Assembly (NCBI GenBank): GCA_048595745.1 | Contig: CP184361.1 | Reading direction: 5' to 3' (one strand) | Source of the DNA: Aquipseudomonas alcaligenes_A | GTDB taxonomy: Bacteria > Pseudomonadota > Gammaproteobacteria > Pseudomonadales > Pseudomonadaceae | DNA: 64,000 bases | Shown: positions 17,395 to 32,139 of the stretch, piece after piece | Layout: each line of letters starts with the position of its first letter | Position numbering within the stretch: the first letter of the stretch is position 1 | Program-made: the position numbers and the translations under genes | Notes under the pieces: model-generated | Told to the model about the DNA's origin: nothing | Database searches by the model: none | What the model saw: only the letters and a program-made list of their open reading frames with translations

Positions 17395-17527
17395 CACGAA
17401 AATGAAAAAAATCCTGCTGGGAAAAGGAGTTACAGGAGCAGACGATGCATGCGCCTTTGCCCGACGGGGCTGCCGTGCGAGAATACGCGATCTTTTTTCC
17501 ACCCCTCCTCATGGTTAAGCACGCGTC

Positions 17528-18382
17528 ATGACTGCAAAACTGATCGACGGCAAGTCCATCGCCGCCAACCTCCGCCAGGATATCGCCAAACGTGTCGCCG
17601 GGCGCCGCCAGCAGGGCCTGCGCGCGCCTGGCCTGGCCGTGATCCTGGTCGGCAGCGACCCGGCCTCCCAGGTCTACGTCTCGCACAAGCGCAAGGACTG
17701 CGAGGAGGTTGGCTTCGTTTCCGTGGCCCATGACCTGCCCGCCACCACTACCCAAGGCGAGCTGCTCGGGCTGATCGACCAGCTCAACCGCGACAACGCC
17801 ATCGACGGCATCCTGGTGCAACTGCCCCTGCCCGCCCATCTGGACGCCTCGCAACTGCTCGAGCGCATCAACCCGGACAAGGACGTCGACGGCTTCCATC
17901 CGTTCAACGTCGGCCGCCTGTCCCAGCGCATGCCGCTGCTGCGCCCCTGTACGCCGAAAGGCATCATGACCCTGCTGGAAAGCACCGGCGTTGACCTGCA
18001 TGGCCAGCACGCCGTGGTCGTGGGCGCCTCCAACATCGTCGGCCGGCCGATGGCGCTGGAGCTGCTGCTGGCCGGCTGCACCGTGACCGTCACCCACCGT
18101 TTCACCAAGGATCTGCCGGGCCACCTGGCCCAGGCCGACATCGTGGTCGTGGCCGCCGGCAAGCCGGGGCTGGTCAAGGGTGAGTGGATCAAGCCAGGCG
18201 CCATCGTCATCGACGTCGGCATCAACCGCCAGGCAGACGGCAAGCTGGTCGGCGACGTGGAGTTCGACGCCGCAGCGGAGCGCGCCGGCTGGATCACCCC
18301 AGTGCCGGGCGGTGTCGGCCCGATGACCCGTGCCTGCCTGCTGGAGAACACCCTGTACGCCGCAGAGCACCTGCACGCGTAA
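17528..18382 (+). CDS. folD: Bifunctional methylenetetrahydrofolate dehydrogenase / cyclohydrolase FolD
   Basis: Interconverts 5,10-methylene-, methenyl- and 10-formyl-tetrahydrofolate in one-carbon metabolism (284 residues). Family motifs are YVSHKRKDCEEVG (with the catalytic Lys), DGILVQLPLPAHLD, the NADP-binding region VVGASNIVGRPMALELL, and the C-terminal TPVPGGVGPMTRACLLENT. It is a single gene with its own terminator directly after the stop, divergent from the tRNA cluster. Confidence 0.97.
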   Translation: MTAKLIDGKSIAANLRQDIAKRVAGRRQQGLRAPGLAVILVGSDPASQVYVSHKRKDCEEVGFVSVAHDLPATTTQGELLGLIDQLNRDNAIDGILVQLPLPAHLDASQLLERINPDKDVDGFHPFNVGRLSQRMPLLRPCTPKGIMTLLESTGVDLHGQHAVVVGASNIVGRPMALELLLAGCTVTVTHRFTKDLPGHLAQADIVVVAAGKPGLVKGEWIKPGAIVIDVGINRQADGKLVGDVEFDAAAERAGWITPVPGGVGPMTRACLLENTLYAAEHLHA

Positions 18383-18397
18383 GTCGCTTCGGCAATA

Positions 18398-18425
18398 AAA
18401 AACGGCGCCCGCGGGCGCCGTTTTC
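18398..18425. terminator. Bidirectional terminator between folD and the ABC importer operon
   Basis: Perfect 12-bp stem AAAACGGCGCCC / GGGCGCCGTTTT with a 2-base loop and A/T-rich flanks on both sides. It serves folD (+) and the solute-binding protein gene (-). Confidence 0.88.
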
Positions 18426-18441
18426 GTTTCCAGCACTGGCC

Positions 18442-20181
<1,740 letters not shown>

Positions 20182-20231
20182 AGACTCCTCCTTGCTTGAA
20201 TAGAAAACCGACCGGAACGACAGGCCGCCGG

Positions 20232-20504
20232 TCAGCCCCAACGCATCACCACCAGTAACCACACGACGGACAGCGCCGAGGCTATCCAGGTGCTCCAGTC
20301 GGTTGCGCCCACCACCAGCAGGTGCAGGTAGGCGCTGCCGAGCAAACCGATGAACAGCCGGTCGCCACGGGTGGTGGCGATCGGCAGAAAGCCCCTGCGC
20401 TCGACGCAGGGCGAGCGGATTTCCCATACCGTCATGCCCACCAGCAGCAGCGCGATGCCGCCAAAGAAGGCCGCCGTGACGGGGGTCCAGGCCATCCATT
20501 CCAT
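20232..20504 (-). CDS. DUF2160 small membrane protein of the importer operon
   Basis: Integral membrane protein of 90 residues with about three hydrophobic segments (FFGGIALLLVGMTVW; LFIGLLGSAYLHLLVVG; WIASALSVVWLLVVMRW). DUF2160 proteins are found almost only in GlpSTPQV-type glycerol importer operons, between the permeases and the binding protein, as here. This is the best single clue to the operon's substrate. Its biochemical role is not known. Confidence 0.83.
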   Translation of the reverse strand: MEWMAWTPVTAAFFGGIALLLVGMTVWEIRSPCVERRGFLPIATTRGDRLFIGLLGSAYLHLLVVGATDWSTWIASALSVVWLLVVMRWG

Positions 20505-20516
20505 AGTCGTTCCTCC

Positions 20517-21317
<801 letters not shown>

Positions 21318-21327
21318 GGGCAGCTCC

Positions 21328-23288
<1,961 letters not shown>

Positions 23289-23298
23289 GCTGCGCTCC

Positions 23299-24381
23299 TC
23301 AGGACCGGCGGATCGGCGCCAGGACCAGCTGGCCCCGGGCGTCGAAGACGAACAGCTTGTGGGTCGGGATGTAGATGCGGATCGGCGCATCCACGTCGTA
23401 CTCGTGCACGCCCTGCAGGTGCAGGACCAGGGCGAAGTGCTCGCTGCGCACGTGGAGGAAGGTCTCCGAGCCGCTGATCTCGGCCAGCTCGACGATCACC
23501 GCCAGCTCCAGGTCGTCGTCGTTGGACGGCACCAGGCCGATATGCCCGGGGCGCACGCCGAAGCGGTAGTCGCCCTGCCCCAGGCCGCGCAACTCGGCGG
23601 TCAGCGGGAAATGCACGAAGTCCTCGAAGCTCACCTCGCTGTCGCTGATGCGCCCGCGCATCAGATTGATTGGTGGCTCGGAGAACAGCTCGGCGGCCAG
23701 CACCTGTTGCGGCCGGTGGTAGACCTCGGTGGTCTTGCCGCTCTGGATCACCCGGCCTTCATGCAGGATGGTGGTGGTGCCGCCCAGGGCCAGGGCCTCG
23801 TTGGGCTCGGTGGTGGCATAGATGGCGATGCTGCGGCGGGCGCGGAACAGCTCGCGCATCTCCTGGCGCAGCTCTTCGCGCAGCTTATAGTCGAGGTTCA
23901 CCAGCGGCTCGTCGAACAGCACCAGGTCGGCATCCTTGACCAGCGCGCGGGCCATGGCCGTGCGCTGTTGCTGGCCGCCGGAGAGCTCCAGCGGGTAGCG
24001 CTTGAGGAACTTCTCGATGCGCAGCATTTGCGCGGTTTCCTGCACCTTGCGCGCGATCTCGGCCTTGGCCACGCCGGCCTGGCGCAGTGGCGAGGCGATG
24101 TTCTCGAACACCGTCAGGTTCGGGTAGTTGATGAACTGCTGATAGACCATCGACACGTTGCGCTGACGCACCGGCACGCCGGTGACATCGGCGCCGTGCA
24201 TCAGGATGCGGCCGCTGCTGGGCTTGTCCAGCCCGGCCATCAGGCGCATCAGCGAGGTCTTGCCGGCAAGCGTGCGACCCACCAGCACATTGAAGGAGCC
24301 TGGTTCGAAGCTCAGGCAGGCGTCGTCGATATAGACCTGCTGGTCGACCACGCGACAGACATGTTCCAGCGTTAACGACAT
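23299..24381 (-). CDS. ABC transporter ATP-binding protein (GlpS-like), first gene of the operon
   Basis: ATPase of 360 residues. Its Walker A is VGRTLAGKTSLMR, departing from GxxGxGK[ST] by having Leu-Ala where Gly is usual, as in GlpS-type proteins. The signature is canonical (LELSGGQQQR), Walker B is LVLFDEPLVN, and the C-terminal half is TOBE-like. It opens the operon, about 65 bp downstream of a sigma-54-type promoter. Together with the second ATPase it probably forms a heterodimer with one regular and one degenerate site. Confidence 0.92.
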   Translation of the reverse strand: MSLTLEHVCRVVDQQVYIDDACLSFEPGSFNVLVGRTLAGKTSLMRLMAGLDKPSSGRILMHGADVTGVPVRQRNVSMVYQQFINYPNLTVFENIASPLRQAGVAKAEIARKVQETAQMLRIEKFLKRYPLELSGGQQQRTAMARALVKDADLVLFDEPLVNLDYKLREELRQEMRELFRARRSIAIYATTEPNEALALGGTTTILHEGRVIQSGKTTEVYHRPQQVLAAELFSEPPINLMRGRISDSEVSFEDFVHFPLTAELRGLGQGDYRFGVRPGHIGLVPSNDDDLELAVIVELAEISGSETFLHVRSEHFALVLHLQGVHEYDVDAPIRIYIPTHKLFVFDARGQLVLAPIRRS

Positions 24382-24445
24382 GGCGTGTCCTTATGATTAT
24401 TGCGCCCATCGCCGCGAAGAGCCCTCGCGGCCGACACAGCCATAA

Positions 24446-24461
24446 GGCGACATTCGTGCCA
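24446..24461 (-). promoter_or_regulatory. Sigma-54 (-24/-12) promoter of the importer operon
   Basis: On the minus strand TGGCACG-AATG-TCGCC. The consensus is TGGCACG-N4-TTGCW, so the -24 element is perfect and the invariant GC of the -12 element is kept with correct spacing. It lies about 65 bp upstream of the first importer gene. A sigma-54 activator gene is divergent next door. Confidence 0.78.
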
Positions 24462-24547
24462 GCGCCGCCGCGCGCCAGGAGTCACCTCACAAGCAATTGA
24501 TTTATAAAGTTTTATCCATGGAATGGATGTACAGCACGCAGGCGCAC

Positions 24548-24617
24548 TGAACAGCCTTGAACAGTAAAAGCTGAACAACTGAACAATTTGCCCTTTGACT
24601 TTGAACAGCAATGAACA
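24548..24617. promoter_or_regulatory. Six-copy TGAACA array (candidate activator-binding sites)
   Basis: TGAACA occurs at 24548, 24558, 24572, 24580, 24602 and 24612, all on the plus strand (TGTTCA for the importer operon). The starts within successive pairs are 10, 8 and 10 bp apart, and the outer pairs are exactly 54 bp apart. It lies 87-170 bp upstream of the -24/-12 promoter, the normal place for enhancer sites of a sigma-54 activator. The remainder of the 24382-24760 gap shows no gene. Confidence 0.75.
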
Positions 24618-24760
24618 ACACTGGGCGGACGCTGTTTCCCCTGCCCGCACGCGGCCAGGGACCGGGAGGGCAAGGCACTCCCCCGGCCCACCTATTGCAG
24701 TAACGGTGAGCCCAGCACGGAAGCTGTCCCCATAAGAAAGACAAGAACCAGGCGACCCTC

Positions 24761-26602
<1,842 letters not shown>

Positions 26603-26603
26603 A

Positions 26604-28496
26604 TCAGGCCGGCAGCGCCTGCCGCGTGACGAAAGCGCTCAGTTCCGCCGCCGGCAGGGGCCGGGCAAACAAGTAGCCCTGCCCCTGATCGCCGCCCAGT
26701 TCGACCAGCAACTGGCGGGTCGCCTCATCCTCGACACCCTCGGCAACGGTATGCAGACCCAGGCTGCGAGCCATCTGCACGATGGCCGTGACAATCGCCT
26801 GGTTCTGCGGATTGCCGCCAAGCCCGCGCACGAAGGATTGGTCGATCTTCAGTTTGTCGACCTGGAACCGCTGCAGGTAGGCCAGGTTGGAGTAGCCGGT
26901 ACCAAAGTCGTCGATCGACAGTTTCACGCCCAGATCCTTGAGCTGGCGCAGCTGCTCGCAGTCCTGTAGCAGGATGGACTCGGTCAGCTCCAGCTCGAGC
27001 CCGGACGGTGGCAGGCCGTAACGCATCAGCGCCGCCTGTACCACCTCGCCGAGGTTGCCACGGCGGAACTGCACGGCCGACATGTTCACCGAGACCACGA
27101 AACGAGGCAGACCGCCAGCCTGCCAAAGCATGGCCTGGCGGCAGGCCTCGCCCAGCACCCATTCGCCGATCTCGACAATCAGCCCGGAACGCTCGGCTGC
27201 ATCAATGAAACGGTCAGGCCCCAGCAGGCCAAGCTCGGGATGGCGCCAGCGTAATAGAGCCTCTGCCGCCAGCAGCTTGCCAGTGTGCAGGTCGACAATG
27301 GGCTGATACTGCAGCACGAACTCATCACGGGTCAGCGCCTGGCGCAGATCCAGCTCCAGCGCCAGTCGCTCAAGGTTGTCCGCATTCATACGCTCATCGA
27401 AGAAGCAGAACGCATTGCGCCCCACCGATTTGGCCTGGTACATGGCCATATCAGCATGCTTGAGCAACGTCTCGAAATCGTCACCATCACCGGGAAACAG
27501 CGATATACCGATCGAGAGAGAAGTCACGATCTGCATGCCTTTGAGGGCAAAGGGCTGGGCTAGCCGTTGCTGCATCTGTGCCGCCAGCGACGAGACGACG
27601 GCCAGATCATCGACATCGGCCAACGCCACGAGGAATTCGTCCCCCCCCTGTCGACTCAGCGTATCCAGATCGCTCAGTGTCTCGCGCAGACGCCGCGCCA
27701 CCTCCTGCAGCAGCTCGTCGCCGGCGGCATGTCCGAGGGAATCATTGATGGTCTTGAAGTTGTCCAGATCGAGAAACAGCAACGCCACCTGCCGACCATC
27801 GCGCCGCGCATGACCAATGGCCTGCTCCACACGGTCACGCAGCAACAGCCGGTTGGGCAGATTGGTCAGCGCATCATGCTGAGCCAGGTGAGTGAAGCTG
27901 GCCTCGGAGTCCTGTACGCGTGCGATCTCTTGCTGCAGGCGCACCAGCGTCATGCGCAGGTCGCTGGCCAGCAGCCAAACCGCAGCGGCACACATCAGCA
28001 AGATGCTGCTGACATTGATCATCCGGCCAAGCCCCATCGGCAAGGGCTCGAAGTGCTGGAGGCCGGTAAGCGCCGCATAGGTCAGCACCGCCACAGCCGC
28101 CAGCATACTCAACAGCAGACCGACGAACAGGCGCAATGGCGCGACCATGCCGGCGACGATAAGAATACCGGGGTAGGCCAGCAGCGCACCGCTATACAGG
28201 CCCTGACTGAACCAGAGTGAAACGGTGACCAGGGCGGTAAGAATGAACAGCACCAGGCGAATGGACGCATCCACCAGCCCGCACTGGTTCAGGCGCCTTC
28301 CCAACAGTACGGCCGCCAGCGCCAGCCCTACCAGCGCGGTGTCCAGCCATAGCTGAGCCAGCAGGGTCTGCATGCCGATCAGCAGCAACACGACACACAA
28401 GACATTGGCAATCTGCATCAGGCGCCGCGCCTGCAGGCGACGTTCGAGCAAGCTGCCGGACATGCCGGGAGCCGGCAGAGGGTGCGCACGCGTCAT
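26604..28496 (-). CDS. Membrane GGDEF-EAL cyclic-di-GMP protein
   Basis: Protein of 630 residues for turnover of the second messenger c-di-GMP. Five to six N-terminal helices (about 25-185) form a membrane sensor of unknown ligand. The diguanylate cyclase domain (about 205-365) keeps the active-site motif (RQGGDEFLVAL). The phosphodiesterase domain (about 375-620) keeps EALLRW, the Asp pair in SIDDFGTGYSNL, and the catalytic Glu in HTVAEGVED. Both activities therefore look possible. It is convergent with the sigma-54 regulator, one base apart. No partner gene is adjacent. Confidence 0.94.
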   Translation of the reverse strand: MTRAHPLPAPGMSGSLLERRLQARRLMQIANVLCVVLLLIGMQTLLAQLWLDTALVGLALAAVLLGRRLNQCGLVDASIRLVLFILTALVTVSLWFSQGLYSGALLAYPGILIVAGMVAPLRLFVGLLLSMLAAVAVLTYAALTGLQHFEPLPMGLGRMINVSSILLMCAAAVWLLASDLRMTLVRLQQEIARVQDSEASFTHLAQHDALTNLPNRLLLRDRVEQAIGHARRDGRQVALLFLDLDNFKTINDSLGHAAGDELLQEVARRLRETLSDLDTLSRQGGDEFLVALADVDDLAVVSSLAAQMQQRLAQPFALKGMQIVTSLSIGISLFPGDGDDFETLLKHADMAMYQAKSVGRNAFCFFDERMNADNLERLALELDLRQALTRDEFVLQYQPIVDLHTGKLLAAEALLRWRHPELGLLGPDRFIDAAERSGLIVEIGEWVLGEACRQAMLWQAGGLPRFVVSVNMSAVQFRRGNLGEVVQAALMRYGLPPSGLELELTESILLQDCEQLRQLKDLGVKLSIDDFGTGYSNLAYLQRFQVDKLKIDQSFVRGLGGNPQNQAIVTAIVQMARSLGLHTVAEGVEDEATRQLLVELGGDQGQGYLFARPLPAAELSAFVTRQALPA

Positions 28497-28649
28497 AACT
28501 ACTCCACGTCCATGAGGCGACTGCTGCGGTGACGGCGAACGCTAACGAATCTTCCTTGTCATGGGCAAGTAGAAATAAGTCGCATACTTGCCAGCACAGC
28601 CCTGCGAGGCTAAAACGCCATCCCCGACCACAGCACGGCAGTCATTTGC

Positions 28650-28988
28650 ATGAACGGCGAACTGAAAATCGAAGACCTGGTACTCGGCAGCGGCAAGGCC
28701 GCCGTCAAGGGTGCGCTGATCACCACCCAGTACCGCGGCTGGCTGGAGGACGGCAGCGAGTTCGATTCCTCCTACTCGCGTGGCAAGCCGTTCCAGTGCG
28801 TGATCGGCACCCGCCGGGTGATTCAGGGCTGGGACCAGGGCCTGATGGGCATGCAGGTCGGCGGAAAACGCAAGCTCTGGGTGCCGGCGCACCTGGCCTA
28901 TGGGGAGCGCCAGGTCGGCTCGATTCCGCCGAACTCCAACCTGGTATTCGAGATCGAGCTGCTGGAAGTCATGACCCGCGACGACTGA
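28650..28988 (+). CDS. FKBP-type peptidyl-prolyl cis-trans isomerase
   Basis: Single-domain FKBP of 112 residues, cytoplasmic, without signal peptide. Conserved active-site features are YRGWLEDGSEFDSSYSRG, VIQGWDQGLMGM, and AYGERQVGSIPPNSNLVFEIELL. Such minimal FKBPs catalyse prolyl isomerisation during folding. It is 29 bp upstream of the beta-lactamase gene on the same strand, so the two may share a transcript. Confidence 0.93.
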   Translation: MNGELKIEDLVLGSGKAAVKGALITTQYRGWLEDGSEFDSSYSRGKPFQCVIGTRRVIQGWDQGLMGMQVGGKRKLWVPAHLAYGERQVGSIPPNSNLVFEIELLEVMTRDD

Positions 28989-29017
28989 TCCCCCGCACCC
29001 CGAGCGAGAGAAAACCC

Positions 29018-30148
29018 ATGCGACTCCTACTCAACGTGCTGGCATTGCTGGTGGCCGGACAGGTGCACGCCACCCAATCGGAGCTGCGCACGAGCGTCGA
29101 CGCCGCGGTCATGCCGACCATCGCGCAACTGCAGATTCCCGGCATGGCCATCGCCATTGCCCACCGTGGCGAGCGCCACTTCTTCAACTATGGCCTCGCC
29201 TCCCGCGACGGCGGCCAGGCGGTGGACGAGCACACCCTGTTCGAGCTGGGCTCGGTGAGCAAGCTGTTCACCGCCACCCTCGGCGCCTACGCCCAGGCCG
29301 AGGGCAAGCTGCGCCTGAGCGATAAAGCCAGCCAGCATCTGCCGGCGCTGCGCGGCAGCGCCTTCGACCAGATCAGCCTGCTCGACCTGGCCGCCTACAC
29401 CCCCGGCGGCCTGCCGCTGCAGTTCCCGGACGCAGTGCAGAACGCACAACAGATGCTCGACTACTACCGCGCCTGGCAACCTGCCTACCCGGCCGGCGGC
29501 CAGCGCCTGTATTCCAACCCCAGCATCGGCCTGTTCGGATACCTGACGGCCGCCAGCCTGGGCGAGCCGTTCGACCCGTTGCTGGAACGGCAGCTATTCC
29601 CGCAGTTGGGCATGACGGAGAGCTACATACAGGTGCCGCCGGCACAGATGGCGCGCTATGCCTGGGGCTACCGCGACGAGCAGGCGCTCCGCGTGCAGCC
29701 GGGACCACTGTATGCCGAGGCCTACGGGGTGAAGTCCACAGCCGCTGACATGCTGCGCTTCATCGAGGCCAATCTCGACCCATCGCAGTTGCCGACATCG
29801 CTGCGCCAGGCCATCGCCACCACCCACCAGGGTTATTACCGGGTCGGCGAAATGACCCAGGGCCTGGGCTGGGAGCGCTACGCCTACCCCATAACCCTGC
29901 CACGCCTGCAGGCTGGCAACTCCACGCAGATGGCCCTTGAGCCACATGCAGTGGAGCACTTCGCCACGCCGCAACCCGCCGAGGGCGACCTGCTGCTGAA
30001 CAAGACCGGCTCGACCAATGGCTTCGGCGCCTACGTGGTGCTGTTGCCGGAGCGCGACACCGGCCTGGTGATCCTGGCCAACCGCAACTACCCGAATGCC
30101 GAGCGGGTGCGCATCGCCTTGCAGATCCTCGCCACGCTGGAGCCCTGA
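29018..30148 (+). CDS. ampC: Class C (AmpC-type) beta-lactamase
   Basis: Periplasmic serine beta-lactamase of 376 residues that hydrolyses cephalosporins. A signal peptide covers about 1-18 (ending QVHA). The three class C motifs are intact: SVSK with nucleophile Ser79, YSN at 165-167, and KTG at 329-331. The start at 29018 places the signal peptide correctly; an open frame further upstream is a shadow of the FKBP gene. No ampR regulator gene is next to it, unlike the P. aeruginosa arrangement, so inducibility cannot be assumed. Confidence 0.9.
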   Translation: MRLLLNVLALLVAGQVHATQSELRTSVDAAVMPTIAQLQIPGMAIAIAHRGERHFFNYGLASRDGGQAVDEHTLFELGSVSKLFTATLGAYAQAEGKLRLSDKASQHLPALRGSAFDQISLLDLAAYTPGGLPLQFPDAVQNAQQMLDYYRAWQPAYPAGGQRLYSNPSIGLFGYLTAASLGEPFDPLLERQLFPQLGMTESYIQVPPAQMARYAWGYRDEQALRVQPGPLYAEAYGVKSTAADMLRFIEANLDPSQLPTSLRQAIATTHQGYYRVGEMTQGLGWERYAYPITLPRLQAGNSTQMALEPHAVEHFATPQPAEGDLLLNKTGSTNGFGAYVVLLPERDTGLVILANRNYPNAERVRIALQILATLEP

Positions 30149-30167
30149 GCCGCTGGCCCATTGCCAG

Positions 30168-30184
30168 GGCAAAGCCCGTATGAT
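30168..30184 (+). promoter_or_regulatory. Conserved 17-mer with -10-like box upstream of the helicase gene
   Basis: GGCAAAGCCCGTATGAT, identical to bases 35389-35405 upstream of ppiB. It contains an extended -10-like TATGAT and sits about 30 bp before the helicase ATG. No good -35 is seen at normal spacing. Confidence 0.45.
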
Positions 30185-30213
30185 GGCGGACCGCATCTGC
30201 TTTCCGAGTTGCC

Positions 30214-32082
30214 ATGCTGTCCGCCGTCAAACGTTACCAGGCGCTACTCTCCAGCACCCTGGCGCGCTACTTCCCCCGCACCACCGAATACCTGCGCGCC
30301 GAACGCGAAGCCGCGGCCAAGCTGCGCCAGCCACAACCGCGCGCCAAGCGCCCCGCCAGCAGCAGCAAAGCCAAGGCCGGCGGGCGCAAGAAGAAGGCCA
30401 GCGACGGCCCAGCCCCCGCCCCAACCGGCATTTATTCCAGCGTCCGCCTGAAGGTCGATGACCATCAGATCGCCGCCATGCGCGCCCGCGTCGCCGAAGC
30501 GGTGGCAGCCGGGCTGATCGGCGCACCGTCCGACGAGCAGTGGGCGATGATCCTCTGCCGCGCGCCGCTGGCGCGCATCTTCGCCGGCGCCGGCTCGGGC
30601 AAGTCCACCACCCTGTTGCTGCGCGTGGTGTTCATGCTCTGCCATCTGCGGATCCCCGCCAGCAGTCTCACGGTGATCTCCTTCACCAACACCTCCTGCG
30701 CCGAGCTGCGTGGCCAGTTGCTGCGCCTGCTGGCCTTCTGGCAATTCCCGTTCGACGAAGCGCAGGCGCGCCAGTGCGTGCGCACCTTCCACTCCGCCAT
30801 GGCGCAGCAGGCCAAGGTGCTGCTGGGCGCGCCGAACTGGTTCGAGCAGCTCGGTAGCGGCGCCAGCGAGGAGCCGGACGCTCCCGCCGGCGGACGTCTG
30901 CCCCCCGCGCAGCAACGGCTGCTGCGCCAGGCCTACGACGGGCTCTACGCCAGCGATGCTGCCTTCCGCCAGCAGGTGCATGAGCTGCTCGGTGTGGCCC
31001 TGCCCGAGGCCGTCGGTAAACCGCCACAGGAGGGCTTGCGCCTGGAGGGCGAACGGCGCGCCACGCCAATCTTCGAAGCCTTCTACCAACAGGGTTGCTT
31101 CGCCGAGAGCCTTGGCCTGCGCCCGGACCGTATCGACGCCGCCACCCTGCACTGCGCACCGCGCGAGCGCCTGTTCCTGCAGGCACTGGCCAGCTTCTGG
31201 GCGCGCTTCCAGGCGCTGCTGCAGGCGCAGGGCGTCACCACCTTCGATGCCGCCTTCGGCGAGCTCGGCGAGCGCCTAGCCAGCGCCCAGGAACTACCGG
31301 AGGAGGCCATCGAGCCGCTGCGCCATCTGCTGATCGACGAGTTCCAGGACATCTCGCCACAGATCGTCCACTGGCTGCAGGCCGTGCACCGCGCGCTGGC
31401 CGGCCGCGGCAAGGCGGTCAGCCTGATGGCCATCGGCGACGACTGGCAGTCGATCTACGGCTGGCGCGGCAGCTCGCCGGAACTGTTCCTCGACTTCGAC
31501 CGCCACTTCCCCAGCCGCGGCAAGGCCAAGAGCCAGGTGCTGATGCTGACCACCAACTTCCGCAGCATCGAGCCGATCCTGCGCGACGCCGAGGCGCTGC
31601 TGCAGGGCGTCGCCTGCAAACAGGCCAAGCGCAGCCAGGCAATCAAGACCACGCAGCCGGGCGACCACGGCGTGCGCAAAATCGACAACTTCGACCTCAG
31701 GCGCCAGCTACCAGAACTGCTGCAGGAAATCGCCATGCAATGCGCGCATGTTGCCCAGCGCGGCAGCCGCGAGCGCCACCCGATCCTGCTGCTGAGCCGG
31801 CGCAACGACGCGCTGAAGCAGGTGCAGACCCAGCTGGCCCCGAGCCTGCCGGTACACGCCTACAGCATCCACCGCGCCAAGGGCCTGCAGGGCGAGGTGG
31901 CGATCATCCTCGACGATGGCGGCAGCGCCGAGTCGCATCCGCTGCGCAACGCGCTGTATGCCCACTGTGGCCTGTTCCGCAACAGCTACGACCAGGCCAT
32001 GCGCGACGAGAGCCTGCGCCTGGCCTATGTAGCCGTAACCCGGGGCGTCAGCCGGGTGATCTGGTACAGCGCCAAGCGCTAA
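30214..32082 (+). CDS. UvrD/Rep-family superfamily 1 helicase
   Basis: ATP-dependent DNA helicase of 622 residues. After a basic, Lys/Ala/Pro-rich linker (about 35-75), the SF1 motifs occur in order: Q-motif region, Walker A FAGAGSGKSTT, Ia VISFTNTSCAEL, II LLIDEFQD, III IGDDWQSIYGWRGS, IV TTNFRSIEPIL, V YSIHRAKGLQGEV, VI LRLAYVAVTR. It is about 100 residues shorter than UvrD or Rep, and the N-terminal tail lacks homology I can name. A role in repair or replication restart is likely, with the exact pathway unknown. A bidirectional terminator follows. Confidence 0.9.
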   Translation: MLSAVKRYQALLSSTLARYFPRTTEYLRAEREAAAKLRQPQPRAKRPASSSKAKAGGRKKKASDGPAPAPTGIYSSVRLKVDDHQIAAMRARVAEAVAAGLIGAPSDEQWAMILCRAPLARIFAGAGSGKSTTLLLRVVFMLCHLRIPASSLTVISFTNTSCAELRGQLLRLLAFWQFPFDEAQARQCVRTFHSAMAQQAKVLLGAPNWFEQLGSGASEEPDAPAGGRLPPAQQRLLRQAYDGLYASDAAFRQQVHELLGVALPEAVGKPPQEGLRLEGERRATPIFEAFYQQGCFAESLGLRPDRIDAATLHCAPRERLFLQALASFWARFQALLQAQGVTTFDAAFGELGERLASAQELPEEAIEPLRHLLIDEFQDISPQIVHWLQAVHRALAGRGKAVSLMAIGDDWQSIYGWRGSSPELFLDFDRHFPSRGKAKSQVLMLTTNFRSIEPILRDAEALLQGVACKQAKRSQAIKTTQPGDHGVRKIDNFDLRRQLPELLQEIAMQCAHVAQRGSRERHPILLLSRRNDALKQVQTQLAPSLPVHAYSIHRAKGLQGEVAIILDDGGSAESHPLRNALYAHCGLFRNSYDQAMRDESLRLAYVAVTRGVSRVIWYSAKR

Positions 32083-32094
32083 ACACGCAGGCAC

Positions 32095-32125
32095 GAAAAA
32101 GGCCGCCCGAGGGCGGCCTTTTTTA
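32095..32125. terminator. Bidirectional terminator between helicase gene and cysS
   Basis: Stem AAGGCCGCCC / GGGCGGCCTT with a 2-base loop, A-tract on one side and T-tract on the other. It is shared by converging genes. Confidence 0.88.
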
Positions 32126-32139
32126 TGGTGCGAAGCAGC

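Noticed and set aside
24548..24617. TGAACA array as a replication origin or iteron set
   Set aside because: Hexamers are too short, no initiator gene is near, and the position between a sigma-54 activator and a -24/-12 promoter explains it better.
28529..30148. Apparent 539-residue beta-lactamase with long N-terminal extension
   Set aside because: The extension reads the FKBP gene in another frame. The start at 29018 gives a normal signal peptide.
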